Origin: Effrenium voratum
Lineage: Eukaryota; Sar; Dinophyceae; Suessiales; Symbiodiniaceae
Direction: 5' to 3'
Assembly: GCA_963377175.1 (NCBI GenBank)
Contig: CAUJNA010003497.1
Location: 70,001-134,000, forward strand
Length of the DNA: 64,000 bases
Each line of letters begins with the position of its first letter. The stretch's first letter is position 1. A program made the position numbers and the translations under genes. Shown in pieces: positions 36,800 through 46,119 of this stretch. A model generated the notes under the pieces. It was not told the origin of the DNA, made no database searches, and saw only the letters and a list, made by a program, of their open reading frames with translations.

Positions 36800-37872
36800 C
36801 GTACACCTTGGCGGCTGCCCCCGGGGTGAGGCGCTGCGTGGAACGAGACGCCGCCAGCATCCCTTGCAGCTTGCCGTGCAACTTCGCCTTGGCCCAGAAC
36901 TTCACGTGGCCATGTTCAGTTGCTCAAAGGCCCACTGTCCAGACCCCTTCGCTGAACGCCAGTCTGTCAAGCTCGCGTCGTCAAAATACATTGACACCAG
37001 CACAAAAACCAGCCTGCGTCCAAGGGGCTCCACCAACCTGGAATACCGGTTGAAACTGGTGACCGCCAGGATGGTGCCAGAAGACCACCACGCAGCCTAA
37101 GCACTCCTGTGGCGACATCGGCGAATGCCGATAGGCATCAGGCCAGTCCTCTCCCCCAGACTCCCAGGAATCAGCCGCCGCTCGGAGGCTGTCCGGGGTC
37201 ATCTGTGCCACCACTGCTCGGATGTGCTGCGCAGGGCGCAGGGGCGTGCACAAAACCAATTTGTTAGCATCAGCTGACAAGTCCCCCCTGATCGGCGTTG
37301 TCGATCATACGTTGCTTGCCAGAGCTCTGTGTGATAACACACCTGGGTATTGAACGGAAGGGAGCTCCCTTCACCGCCTGAAGAAGCTCTTGCCGCCGCA
37401 TCGGGTAGGTGCAGAAACCTCGTTCCGCATCCAGGGTGGGCTGAGATAGGAGAAAGACATCGTCTGTGCCTGACCGCAGGGTGGCCAAGATCCGCTGGTT
37501 GTTGGCCTCTGCCCCCATCACCACCTCCTCGAACGGGATGCGCCGTGCCTCCTGCTCAGGGAAGATGCCATAGGGGGGCGCATATCCAACTGCCGGGAGC
37601 CCGCACACCAACCCGTACGGATAGGACACATCCGGCCACGAGCTCAGGATGATCAAAAGAGCCGTGAAACCCACGTCCCGCTGGGCCGTCACTCGGCCGA
37701 TTGCTGCCGGCTGCCGCTCCCGCAGCGCAGCCGTGACGCCTTGCCAGCGCTGCTTCAGCTCCCGCAAGGCTCCTACTGCTTGCCGCCGAAGGTCGATCAT
37801 CTGACCTCGCCAGCGGGCACAACATGCCGCTGCAAAGCGGAGGTCCGCGTCCAGCATGGGCTCCTCCTCCAA
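36800..37872 (-). pseudogene. Reverse transcriptase of the DIRS-like element
   Basis: The frame 37872-37270 gives about 200 residues ending SSGKQRMIDNADQGG, an R-x-I-D-type RT motif. The next frame (37280-36981) has EDWPDAYRHSP, the DxxxAYR motif of DIRS/Ty3-type RTs carrying the first catalytic Asp, and VFQVGGAPW. A third frame reads VSMYFDDASLTDW at about 37000-36960, the YxDD catalytic box. Then comes KLHGKLQGMLAAS, a thumb and connection-like segment (36905 frame). Two frameshifts separate these. The enzyme copies element RNA; in this group the cDNA is thought to become a circle used by the recombinase. Confidence 0.88.
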
Positions 37873-39309
37873 AGGCGTCCGATCCTGCCGCCTGTACCAG
37901 GCGTGATCGAAGTGCTCATCCGGGGTAGGCTCACCCGCCTGAAGTGCGGGAGCGCGGCCTTGTGGCTCAGGGCTCCAGCTTGCCGGCCCGTTGCGGTGAT
38001 CTGTCGAAAACGTGCTGTGCGAGTGGCCAGCACCGGCCCCATTGGACCATCAACATCAAGCTCCTGGTCCTCGCACCATTCGGTAAAAGCAGAGAAGGGG
38101 AACGAATTGACGAGGTCCTCAATCATCGGAAAAGTGGTGTGCTGCAACCACTCATGGGGAAATAGTCGTCGGAAACGAGTCACAAGCGACTCCTGTAAAT
38201 GCTTCTGCAAATTGCGTGGAAGCGCCTGGGCGCCTGGGATCCCCCCCCAGGCTGCCAAAGCGGCTCTCCTGGGACGCCTACGGCTCACAGAGCCAGAACC
38301 GCGCCCCGGCTCACCGCTCTGCAACCGCCGCTCGAAGAGGAGGCCGATCAAGACGTCCGCCTTGCTTGGTACCTCCATGGCACAGTCGCACACCAACGTC
38401 ATCCCCTCCAGCTCCTCCAACTGGTCGAAGAGGCCGGACTGGTGGATGTTGCGGCAATTAGTCGTCTCCTTCGCAGTGGATACCTGGGATCTCGTTGGCC
38501 GCCCATTTGGAACATGCAAGACGGTGGCTATGGTGACCCATACCCACGTAGATGTGTGCGTCCGGCAAAAACTTCCTTTCGCCCAGCACTGCCTAGGCCT
38601 GCGCCCGCACAGGTAACCCCTGCGCCTGGGCACCCGCAAGCGAAGCCCCAGGGTGCGACCCACACACTCGACCGTGGGCATCCGGGGGACTCGCAGCACT
38701 GCTCTGCCCGCTCGCACCGCCCACCATGAAGCGGCGACCGCCAGAGCAAAGCGCAACGGGGCCGTATACTCAGCCTCCTCCTTGCTCGGGTAGAAGCGGC
38801 CGGTAGCGCGCTCCACAGGCTCCCACTCCTTGGGATCGTGAGAATGCTGGCAAGCCATGGGGGGCCATCGTCCAGGTTGTGGCGCAGTCGCTGCGACTTG
38901 GCTCGAGCTCCACCCAGCACACATGCAGAGTAGGTCCTGTCGCGCCATCGCCCTGACTGCCACATGCGTTGCTCCAGGGGCAGAGCCCAGTGCCCCGCAG
39001 GCCTGGTAGGCCCTCCGGGTACTGCTCTGAGCGAAGTGGTTGTGGTGCAGGGCGACCATCGTCGAACTTCCGCGGGATCTCCCGTGCCCGTGACTTAGTA
39101 GAGCAATCAATGGCCGCTGCAATGAAATCGACCTCCAACAGCTGCTCGTGCAGCAGCTCCTGCCGCCGAGGGTCGGCCAGGTCGTGGGTGGCATCCAGCA
39201 GCCAGTCAACTGGCAGGCATCGCCAACCGCAATGAAGGAAAGCTTTGGTCAGCGGTACCTGCAGGCCGGCCATCAAATCAGCCATGAGAGGGGGAACCGG
39301 CTGCGGCAA
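37797..39309 (-). pseudogene. Methyltransferase-like region and RT-proximal part
   Basis: The frame from 39309 reads KAFLHCGWRCLPVDWLLDAT, HDLADP, LEVDFIAAAIDCSTKSRARE and PRKFDDGRPAPQPLRSEQYP. This resembles the methyltransferase-like (DAM-type) domain described in DIRS elements: a Gly-rich start, an acidic residue, and a D-C-S-T-K-S block in the place of the catalytic DPPY-like loop. The chemistry is therefore uncertain. A frameshift near 38,850 continues into HDPKEWEPVERATGRFYPSK and a segment with LVCDCAMEVPSKADVLIGLL. The region ends with HEWLQHTTFPMIEDLVNSFP and AGALSHKAALPHF, which lead into RT. The 470-codon frame 39209-37797 contains parts of this, but its first 130 residues are off-frame. 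Confidence 0.7.
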
Positions 39310-39360
39310 TTCATCCGCTTCCGACCCTGACAGGGATGCCGCCTCCCCGTCGGGGCCCCG

Positions 39361-40380
39361 TCAGGTGGACTTGCGGGGCTTCTTGCCCCCCGTGCAGTCC
39401 TTGGCCGCGTGCCCCAGCCCGCAAACCCGGTCACCCCGGATCACGACCGCAGCGATGAAGCGGCCTGAGGCTCCTGAACCCCCACCGTCTCGGGCAGCAT
39501 AGACCTCCTTGATCACCACTCCGAGGGATGCCGTCGATTCGCGGAACCGAGTTACCCACTCAGACCGTTCGTCAACATCTTTGGCCTGCAACCACTGCAG
39601 GCGCCGAGCCGGCGGCAGTGCCCCTGCCGTCCGCTTAGCGCGGTAGTAGTACTGCATCGCCACATCCAGCGGGACTTGGACGAACTGAGTGGAGTCCGCC
39701 CCAAGTGTCTTCTCCAACTGGATGTCCGGGCTGCTTTGCGTCGCCGCGGTACCCGCCATCGAGTAGGCCACCATGAGCGTGTGGAGCTTGTCAAGGTAGC
39801 CCTCCCAGTCCTGGAAGATCGGCTCCTCCTCGTTGGTCTCCTCGGTGTACAGGCCCTCAGCCAGCTTCCGCTTGCGCTGCACCGTGGTGAGTTGAAACTG
39901 AAGAGAGCGGACCTTCCACACATTGAACACACATAGCATGCGTTTGGCCATTTCCCTGCTGACTCTTGAAGCCGTTGAGTCGGATGGATGCACCTCGGGG
40001 GGGAACCGCAACCAGTAACCCCTCCAGAAAGCCACCTTGGTCTCGCGAAGCTCTCCGTCCGCCAAGAGTGCGTCCAAATCCTCGACGCTCACTCTGGAAC
40101 GATCCTGTTCCGATTGGCGGTAGTACAGGCTCACCGCATTCCAGGCCCTCCGCAGCCTTACGGTCTGTACCATGGATTCCTCCCCCAGCCCCAACTTACT
40201 CACCCAAACCTGGATTTGCTCCTCAGTGTTAAACAGGAACCGAAACTCCTCCAGGTTTTGAATCTTACACTTCAGGAGGGCCTGAACAATCCCCTCATCC
40301 AGGGTGAAGTTCAGTGCCAGCGCTTCCAGCGTGGCTTGGGTGGTACCTCCTTCCCTTGGCAGCAATGGCAAACTCGCCAT
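39361..40380 (-). CDS. Gag-like ORF of the DIRS-like element
   Basis: An intact 339-residue frame starting MASLPLLPREGGTTQ, the longest undamaged protein in the element. Its central part is helical and charged (LYYRQSEQDRSRVSVEDLDA; RFPPEVHPSDSTASRVSREM; VPLDVAMQYYYRAKRTAGAL; LQWLQAKDVDERSEWVTRFR). The C-terminus is basic and has GDRVCGLGHAAKDC, a zinc-knuckle pattern in which the first Cys of CCHC is absent. Position upstream of the RT region, size and knuckle suggest the capsid or nucleocapsid protein. I recall closely similar ORFs in dinoflagellate genomes, but the Gag role is inference. It lies 51 bp upstream of the methyltransferase-like frame, in a different phase. Confidence 0.7.
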   Translation of the reverse strand: MASLPLLPREGGTTQATLEALALNFTLDEGIVQALLKCKIQNLEEFRFLFNTEEQIQVWVSKLGLGEESMVQTVRLRRAWNAVSLYYRQSEQDRSRVSVEDLDALLADGELRETKVAFWRGYWLRFPPEVHPSDSTASRVSREMAKRMLCVFNVWKVRSLQFQLTTVQRKRKLAEGLYTEETNEEEPIFQDWEGYLDKLHTLMVAYSMAGTAATQSSPDIQLEKTLGADSTQFVQVPLDVAMQYYYRAKRTAGALPPARRLQWLQAKDVDERSEWVTRFRESTASLGVVIKEVYAARDGGGSGASGRFIAAVVIRGDRVCGLGHAAKDCTGGKKPRKST

Positions 40381-40728
40381 GATCCGGCCCAGGGTCCCAC
40401 CCTGGCCAGCCTGCTCGCCGCGTCACCCGCGGCCTGCCGACCAGAGGACAGTTTGGTGAGAACTGTCAAGCCCAGCTGCAGACTCTCTCTTGACTGTGGG
40501 CAAGGCATCCCAAACAGGAAGGCATGCGCAAATCACTCAAAACTTTTCACATCCTGACAATCCACTACAATGAGCCCGGCGGCGAACACCCTACCATATG
40601 AAACTCGGGCCTAGGCAGCTACACAAAAGTATCTTCAGGGCCGAGAGGCCGGGCATTACGCAAAACAAACTATGAGCTCAGCTGTTATCCCCGAGCATCC
40701 CTCCAGGCCCGAATTAATGACTGGCAGC

Positions 40729-41400
40729 TCAGATTTTCTGCCAGCTGGCCGGGGCACGGGCCATGCACTGCTGGCACATCATGCGACCCACCGCCAACGC
40801 CTCGAAGATGCTGCCGAAGAGGAGCGCTCCCTGCAAGCGAGCCTCTGCGTTAGGCGCACTCTGCTTGAACATGCACAGCGGGGCATCACCTGCCACTCGC
40901 AAATGCACGTTGGACCTCGCCGTGGTGAGGTAACCCACCGGCAACGGCCACGGGGTTGGGAGCCGGGCCGACCTCCGGGTCGCATAGAGCCAATCCGCGG
41001 CCCGCCGATCTCGGACAAAGGCCTGAAAGTCGATGTGCCGCAGTCTGCTGATCCGCTGCGCTGACTCCTCCAAGGAGATGTTCTCGAACAAGGCTCGCAC
41101 CAGCACCGCCAACGCGGCAGCGCGATGGCGACCCGCCATGCAGCGCAGCAGCACCTCATCCCCGCCATAGAGACTCTGGGCGATGGTGGGCCAGTGAGTG
41201 CGCCAAGCTCCGTCCCGGTCCCCCCGGGAGGTGATCGGCATCTGCACCTGGATCACGCCAGGCAGCACCATGCTTGAAAGCCGTCACCTGCAAGGCCACC
41301 GCCGGGAAGTCGCCCAAGTTGTCCTGCGTGGGGAGACCACTGAGCCAGAGCTTGCCCCCGGATCGCAAGGACAGCGAGGTCATCGAAGTGCTGATCCTCT
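40729..41400 (-). pseudogene. CX5R phosphatase-like domain in retroelement
   Basis: The frame 41271-40729 (180 residues) contains EVLLRCMAGRHRAAALAVLV. The Cys (about 41142) and Arg (about 41124) are spaced exactly as in the CX5R phosphate-binding loop of protein tyrosine and dual-specificity phosphatases, followed by a hydrophobic helix as in that fold. The canonical His before the Cys is Arg here. Upstream, a neighbouring frame has LWLSGLPTQDNLGDFPAVAL, similar to the first strand and helix of dual-specificity phosphatases, and the ORF start has VIQVQMPITSRGD. After the loop comes NISLEESAQRISRLRHIDFQ. It would remove phosphate from protein, RNA or nucleotide; the substrate is unknown. It sits between the zinc module and gag. 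The start of this ORF may be artificial because the domain begins in another frame. Confidence 0.6.
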
Positions 41401-41409
41401 CTTGCCGAC

Positions 41410-41973
41410 TCACCTCCTCGTCCCGGCCGAGGTGCCTCCTCGAGAGGCACAGGTGGCGCTCGGGAGGCTGAAGACGGCTCCTGCTGCCGAGCCCGCTTGA
41501 TCGTGGGCAGCTCCCCGCTCCTGTCCACCAACTTGGCCGCCTGCTGCTTGGGCCGGGGCCGCTTGCTGCCGCGCGCCGACTCCACCACAGGCAGCGCCGG
41601 GGGTGCTGCATGCTTGCCCTCCGCAACCGAAGGCCCGGACCACCCGCTTGGCTTTGCAGTCCTGCCCATGATGGTGCCCGCCACAGACCCGGCCCGTCTG
41701 GAGGACAGCAGCGCACAGATGCGCCCGACCGCACACCTCCTCGCCTTCCTTGCATGCGTCCAGCTGGAAGGGGCCGCAAAGTCGGCGACCATTGCGCATG
41801 AAGGCTGACATCATGATGCCGTTGATGGAGTCCGGCATGTCCTGGATCACGGACTTGCGCTTAGCCGCGGCCAGCTTGGCCTGGATAGAGACCCCGCAGT
41901 CGAGATCGAAGCTCCACCATGTTAGGGCCGCCCAGATGATCACCTCATCCCGGGCTTGGGCTCGCCCCCGCAA
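41410..41973 (-). pseudogene. Cys/His-rich zinc-binding module in retroelement
   Basis: The 187-codon frame has a dense cluster: RRLCGPFQLDACKEGEEVCG, RAHLCAAVL and GRVCGGHHHGQDC. The spacing C-x7-C-x6-C-x4-H followed by C-x(n)-C and H residues is like CCCH-type nucleic-acid-binding fingers. It follows the catalytic Tyr of the recombinase by about 200 nt and precedes a Gly/Ala/Gln-rich linker. A nucleic-acid-binding role within the element protein is inference. The end of the frame (after about residue 110) is low-complexity and may be off-frame. Confidence 0.55.
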
Positions 41974-43073
41974 ACACCTCCCCGGCCTTCTTGGACGGCT
42001 CCAGTTGCACCGTTGGGATACCCTCCCAACTAGTGAAATCCTGCAGCGTCTTGGGCGCCCCCAGGGCTACGAACTTCTGCTTGAAACTCAGCAAGTAGCG
42101 AGCGCCGGAGTAGTGCATGGGCATGCGAGACTCCTCGCCCAATTGGGCTGCGGTCCTGCCAGTCACCAAGGGCACAAAGCTCCGTGCCAGAGAACTTGAG
42201 AAGTGAGCCAAGCGTTGGTGCCACCCTGCGAAAGGAGTAGGTGCTCACATCGGCGTCCTCCAAGTACGAGTTGAACTCTGCCCGCAGCACCAGGTTCACC
42301 TCAGACAACGCCCATGGCCGTCCGTCCCGTGCGAAGCAAAGGCCCGAGGTTTGTTGGGTCGTTCGTGGAAGAGCCTTCCATGCCTCGAAGAACGCCTCGG
42401 CCCAGGGGAAGCCGCTGAGGAAAGTGCTCGGGATCATGAAGCTGAACCCTTGGCGGAGCTTCTTCTGCTTACCCTTGAGACAGTGGGCGTGCAGGGCACT
42501 CTGCGTGATCTTGCGTGGCTCGGCCATCGTCACATGCTTGTAGCGGAGCACGCCCGCCATGACCAACCAGCCACCCAGAAGTGCGGACCAGCGTTCCTCG
42601 CCAGCCTCGAACATCTGGACGATCCGCCGCTCCAGGTGATTGACCATGCTGGGCTCCATCACCGCTGCCAAGTCTATGTTGACCTTGGCCTGATTGAAGA
42701 TCCAACGCAAACTTGCCAATGAGCGGGCCGGCGCGGGCGTGGGCTCCGTGATGAACACCAACAGCTCCGGTGGGAAGGACCTCCCTCGCTGCTGAAGGAA
42801 GCCCTCAAGCTCCCAAGTTCGCAAAGCATTCTGGACGGTCACCTTCTCCGCTCGCTTGGTGAGCTGCTGGCCCAGTCGCCGGCACGCCGCCTGCCACTCA
42901 GCCCGCAGCAAGGTGCTGACATGGCCAGAGGGCCTGCGCCAGGCCCAACCGCACCGCCTGCTCTGCCACAACCTCTGGCTGAGGCTCCCGAGGAGTGAGC
43001 CTCGCTCCCCGATGCCTTGCCAGGGCAGAAGCTGCCACGGATGATGAAGGGCGCACCGAGCCCCGGTGGTCAC
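41945..43073 (-). pseudogene. Tyrosine recombinase of the DIRS-like element
   Basis: The long frame 43073-42030 gives an N-terminal helical part (from about EWQAACRRLGQQLTKRAEKV) and the catalytic domain: GWLVMAGVLRYKHV (first Arg), HCLKGKQKKLRQGF (the usual hairpin Lys region), STYSFRRVAPTLGSLLKF (second Arg box, Y-x-x-R for H-x-x-R), and ALGDWQD (Trp in the His/Trp position). A frameshift at about 42,160 moves to MPMHYSGARYLLSF, where the Tyr at 42112-42110 is the likely nucleophile. All catalytic positions are present. Such enzymes integrate circular cDNA by site-specific recombination without DDE chemistry. It lies upstream of gag here, not at the 3' end. The first 60 residues of the frame are doubtful. 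Confidence 0.85.
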
Positions 43074-43079
43074 CCTCGA

Positions 43080-44092
43080 TCACCCGAGCCGCATCGGCAC
43101 CAAAGACTCCTCCTGTGCCGCTCGAGCTGCCAGCCAGCGATCGGCCAGGCCGAAACCACCTTGGAGCTTCGCCTGCTCGTAGGCGCTGAAGGCAAAGGCG
43201 AAGTCCTTGTCGTCCAGCAGCCCACGCTCGCGCCTCCGCTCCTGGACCCGCACAGCCGAGGCTTTGTCCAAAGCGCTCTCCGGTGTCCAGGAAGTGCCCC
43301 CCTCCATGGCCATCCGAGCATAGATCCCGTGCTCCTGCGCCATGGCGCTAGCTGCTGCCAAGCCCAAAATTGCTGCTGCAGTCCGGGCATACTGAACGGC
43401 CGTTGCGAGTGGCAAACGTAGGAAAATAGCTAAGGACGCACACCGGTGGGAAAAATTCGACGCCACCGGCGAGGCCGCCCAGCCAGTGCCAGAGCGCTCG
43501 CCCGGCCCCCACTGCCCCACCAACGGGGAGTCCCAGGACCGGTTCATATGCTGATTCTTTCCAGCAGGGCCGCCCCAACTGCCACCGGCGCCAAGCCGTG
43601 AAGATCGCTCCGCGGCTGAGTCCACTCTGAGGGGAGGCATCCACCCAGTGAAGCAAGAAGTCCGCCCGCATCCTCCCGGACGCAAGCGGCGCCAGGAGCA
43701 GGAGATCCAACCTCTCCAGGTTAGTTCGGCCGGTGACGCACCAGGCTGGGCCAGAACACTACGGCGAGTCCAAATCCCGAGCCACGGGACGGAAACCCCC
43801 CCTACCTTGCTCACATCGTGGGCACGGGGAAAGAGTGCAAGGGCATTCCTCCAAGAAAGGTAACCCGTCAACAACAAACTCCGCATCAGGGATGTGTGGT
43901 TCGTGAATGAAAACCACCACGGACTCCCATAGTACCAGAGCCCCCGCCCGGTTTTTTCCGGGCGAGCAGGCCTTCAACATGCGCCCTGAAATCCAGCAAG
44001 GCCCCCGCGGAAAGAAGGGCCTCATTGCAATGCACCGCCACATCAACACCCTGACGTGCGTACTGCATGGGGCGCACGAAGAAGAAATACAC
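43080..44092 (-). pseudogene. N-terminal region of the DIRS-like element
   Basis: Between the spliced-leader relic and the recombinase lie overlapping frames. One (44092-43886) starts 23 nt after the relic. Another ends, before 43080, with a protein-like stretch (SALDKASAVRVQERRRERGL; DDKDFAFAFSAYEQAKLQGG; FGLADRWLAARAAQEESLVP). The last part is convincing coding sequence and leads into the recombinase through a frameshift. No domain is recognised; the true start codon is unclear. Confidence 0.5.
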
Positions 44093-44114
44093 TTAGCCAG
44101 TTTGGTTCAAGGCA

Positions 44115-44129
44115 CTTGAGCCAAAATGG
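44115..44129 (-). other. Dinoflagellate spliced-leader relic
   Basis: The minus strand reads CCATTTTGGCTCAAG, identical to the last 15 nt of the conserved 22 nt dinoflagellate spliced leader (CCGTAGCCATTTTGGCTCAAG end). It stands immediately 5' of the retroelement ORFs. A second, weaker match (CCAAACTGGCTAAG) follows 9 nt downstream. Genomic relics like this are known to arise when trans-spliced mRNAs are reverse-transcribed and reinserted. It also fixes the likely 5' end of the copied RNA. Confidence 0.85.
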
Positions 44130-44136
44130 TAATTGT

Positions 44137-44151
44137 ATAACACCATGAGGA
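44137..44151. repeat. Short inverted match to the 3' direct repeats
   Basis: ACACCATGAGGAATG is, with one extra base, the reverse complement of CATTCCTATGGTGT that opens both 170 bp repeats. TTGTATAAC precedes it both here and at 35833. This may be an inverted terminal repeat of the element, but it is only about 14 bp. Confidence 0.4.
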
Positions 44152-44159
44152 ATGATCAG

Positions 44160-45500
44160 TGTCTACCCAAGCCTACCAAACTCGAGACACAACCACCAAC
44201 GTCCCAAAGGTGCCATGTTCGATGGAGGAAGGGTAATTCCCGGTAATTCCTGTGCTCTTTGGTTGTCTGCTCATAACAGAGCCGCTCGTGGGTCCCGGAC
44301 CCGAACAGCGAAGCGGAGCAGCGGGGCCAGGTTTGCAAGCTCAAATTGAGCCACATAAATTCCTATTGGGCAACATGCCAAGGACATGAAGAGGAAACGC
44401 AGGGGAACCGACGGTGAAGTGCAGGGAAACGCAAGGACATCAAGGGGACATGAAAGCGAACCAAAGGGAACTAAATGAAGGGGAAAGGAACAAGAAATGA
44501 AGGGGGACTGAAAAAGGATATGAAAGACAGCGAAGGGGAGATGACCGGATACGAAGGGATGTAGGGCGCACGTTTCAGTGGGTGCTGATGTATGAGCAGT
44601 ATGATATCACTGTCAGCGTCTACTCAATTCTCAATTCGGGCGCATCCCTGATTTCACTGATGCGTTTGGGCCTGAACAGCCTAGGCGTGAGATCATGGAA
44701 GGTGCTGGGTGTCTCATCCAGCAGATGGAGCAGGTGGGGGCTTTCGCAAAAAGGACAGGGGAAAGTGAAAGGAGATGAGGGGGCCGTGACTCAAGAGGAA
44801 ACATAGGATTTGAACGGGTAGTAAAGCGACAGCCATGGGGTAATGAAGGGGAAGCGCACGGCAATAAAAACAACTCGCAGAGGACATAATACGACAATGC
44901 AAACCCTGCCTCGGCTTAGCGCAGGGAAACTTTAAAAGAACATGCCGGGGTGCAATGTTGCCGGACTGAGCCGGAGGCGCCAAAGTATACATATATAGTA
45001 TATCGTCGTTGAAAATACATTAGATACTAGTTCAAGTCCAAAACCAAAACTGAGACTTAAACGCATAAAGGCATATGCAGTATATATATAAATATATATG
45101 AATACATATATGTTCAATCACAACAACAAATCATACATGTTGCAGCATCAGCCAGCCCAAACATTTGGAGCCCAGCCCCGGCGTCTCTGGCCTTGCGACT
45201 GGCTCTTGATGCCACGTTGCCCAACCTTCAAAAAACACCGTAAATACCGTGCAAACCGCCCCTGACAATCGCCCTCATGCCCACCAACATCCTCTGCATC
45301 CTCGCCAACTGCACCAGCATCCCCAGCGTCCCTTGCATCCCCTGCGTCGCTCAACCCCGGCATGCAATGGGCGGGGTTCCTGCGCAAGCGAGGCCAGCGC
45401 CCGCTACGCAGAATTTGTTTTTCTCATTTTCCTGGGTTTCTGCGGGGCTTAGGGTGTTTGCGGGGGATGCAGTCTTCGTCTGATTGGTTCTGGCTGTGCG
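44160..45500. other. No gene recognised
   Basis: Mixed DNA with GGGGA-rich purine patches (44380-44560 and 44750-44900) and an AT-rich patch with TATATAT at 44980-45110. An 88-codon and other frames show no motif. Cys/Pro-rich frames at 45250-45450 are low complexity. Confidence 0.45.
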
Positions 45501-45524
45501 CCACGCAAGGCGCGAGCACACCGT

Positions 45525-45660
45525 GCACGCACGCACGCGCGCACACACACACACAACGCACGCACGCGCGCAAACACGGGTGGGTGGGTGGGTGGGTGTG
45601 TTGGGGGGGGGGGTGGGGTGGGTGTTGGGGGGTGTGGGTGTGTGTGTGTGTGGTGGGGGA
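45525..45660 (+). repeat. ACGC/ACAC and GGGT simple repeats
   Basis: An ACGCACGC/ACACAC run (45525-45570) is followed at once by a G/T-only run (GGGTGGGTGTGTTGGGGGG) to about 45660, so a purine/pyrimidine-alternating tract abuts a G-rich tract. Confidence 0.85.
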
Positions 45661-46119
45661 GCTTACAGCGTTTTTGTGCTTGATGGTGGGACTGGAACAT
45701 GAGAGGCCCTGATTTTTGATGAACTGGCAAGCTCAAAACATGGTCATTAGCAGCAACAAGTGGACAGTTAGTTATGGGCGTGTTCGTTGTCAGGGAAACA
45801 ATACATGAGTGCAGAGTGATTGGGAAACTTGCGGGCGCAGTAGGTGTGTGTGTGGGTGGGCGGGCCTTGCTCTTTGCCAATTTTCCTGCACTTGTTTGGC
45901 GCCATCGTGAACCGACCCTAGAGCTAGCTAGTTAACTGGCCAGTCTGCCAGGCCAGTCAATCATACATGTTGCAGGCTTTTTGAAACCTTCGGGTTCAAA
46001 GTGCAAGTTCCGTACGAACCCCCTTTCAACACACACACACACACACAGGCCGGACATAGGGGAGGCCTCCAACACTGTTTCATGAACACTGAAACTGAAT
46101 GGCTCGCTAGTGGCCTGTT

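Larger units (their letters stand above)
35431..44151 (-). mobile_element. Tyrosine-recombinase (DIRS-like) retroelement
   Basis: A minus-strand element of about 8.7 kb whose parts read 5' to 3' as: spliced-leader relic (44129-44115), N-terminal region, tyrosine recombinase, Cys/His module, phosphatase-like domain, gag-like ORF with knuckle remnant, methyltransferase-like domain, RT (YFDD), RNase H, then two 170 bp direct repeats. RT plus tyrosine recombinase plus a methyltransferase domain, with no integrase or protease and no LTRs, places it in the DIRS-like group. Known DIRS order is gag, RT, RNase H, methyltransferase, recombinase, so this arrangement is permuted. Each domain keeps its key residues, but frames change repeatedly. 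Outer boundaries and target duplication are not established. Confidence 0.85.

Noticed and set aside
37741..38616. 291-codon plus frame
   Set aside because: Shadow of the RT-proximal and methyltransferase region on the minus strand, where conserved motifs are found.
38770..39300. Host DNA methyltransferase gene
   Set aside because: It lies in frame order between the gag-like ORF and RT of the retroelement, and its catalytic block is unlike active host enzymes.
39676..39936. Plus-strand frames over the DIRS-like element (for example 39676-39936, 40672-41064, 42351-42722)
   Set aside because: Antisense shadows of the minus-strand domains; they show no motif of their own.
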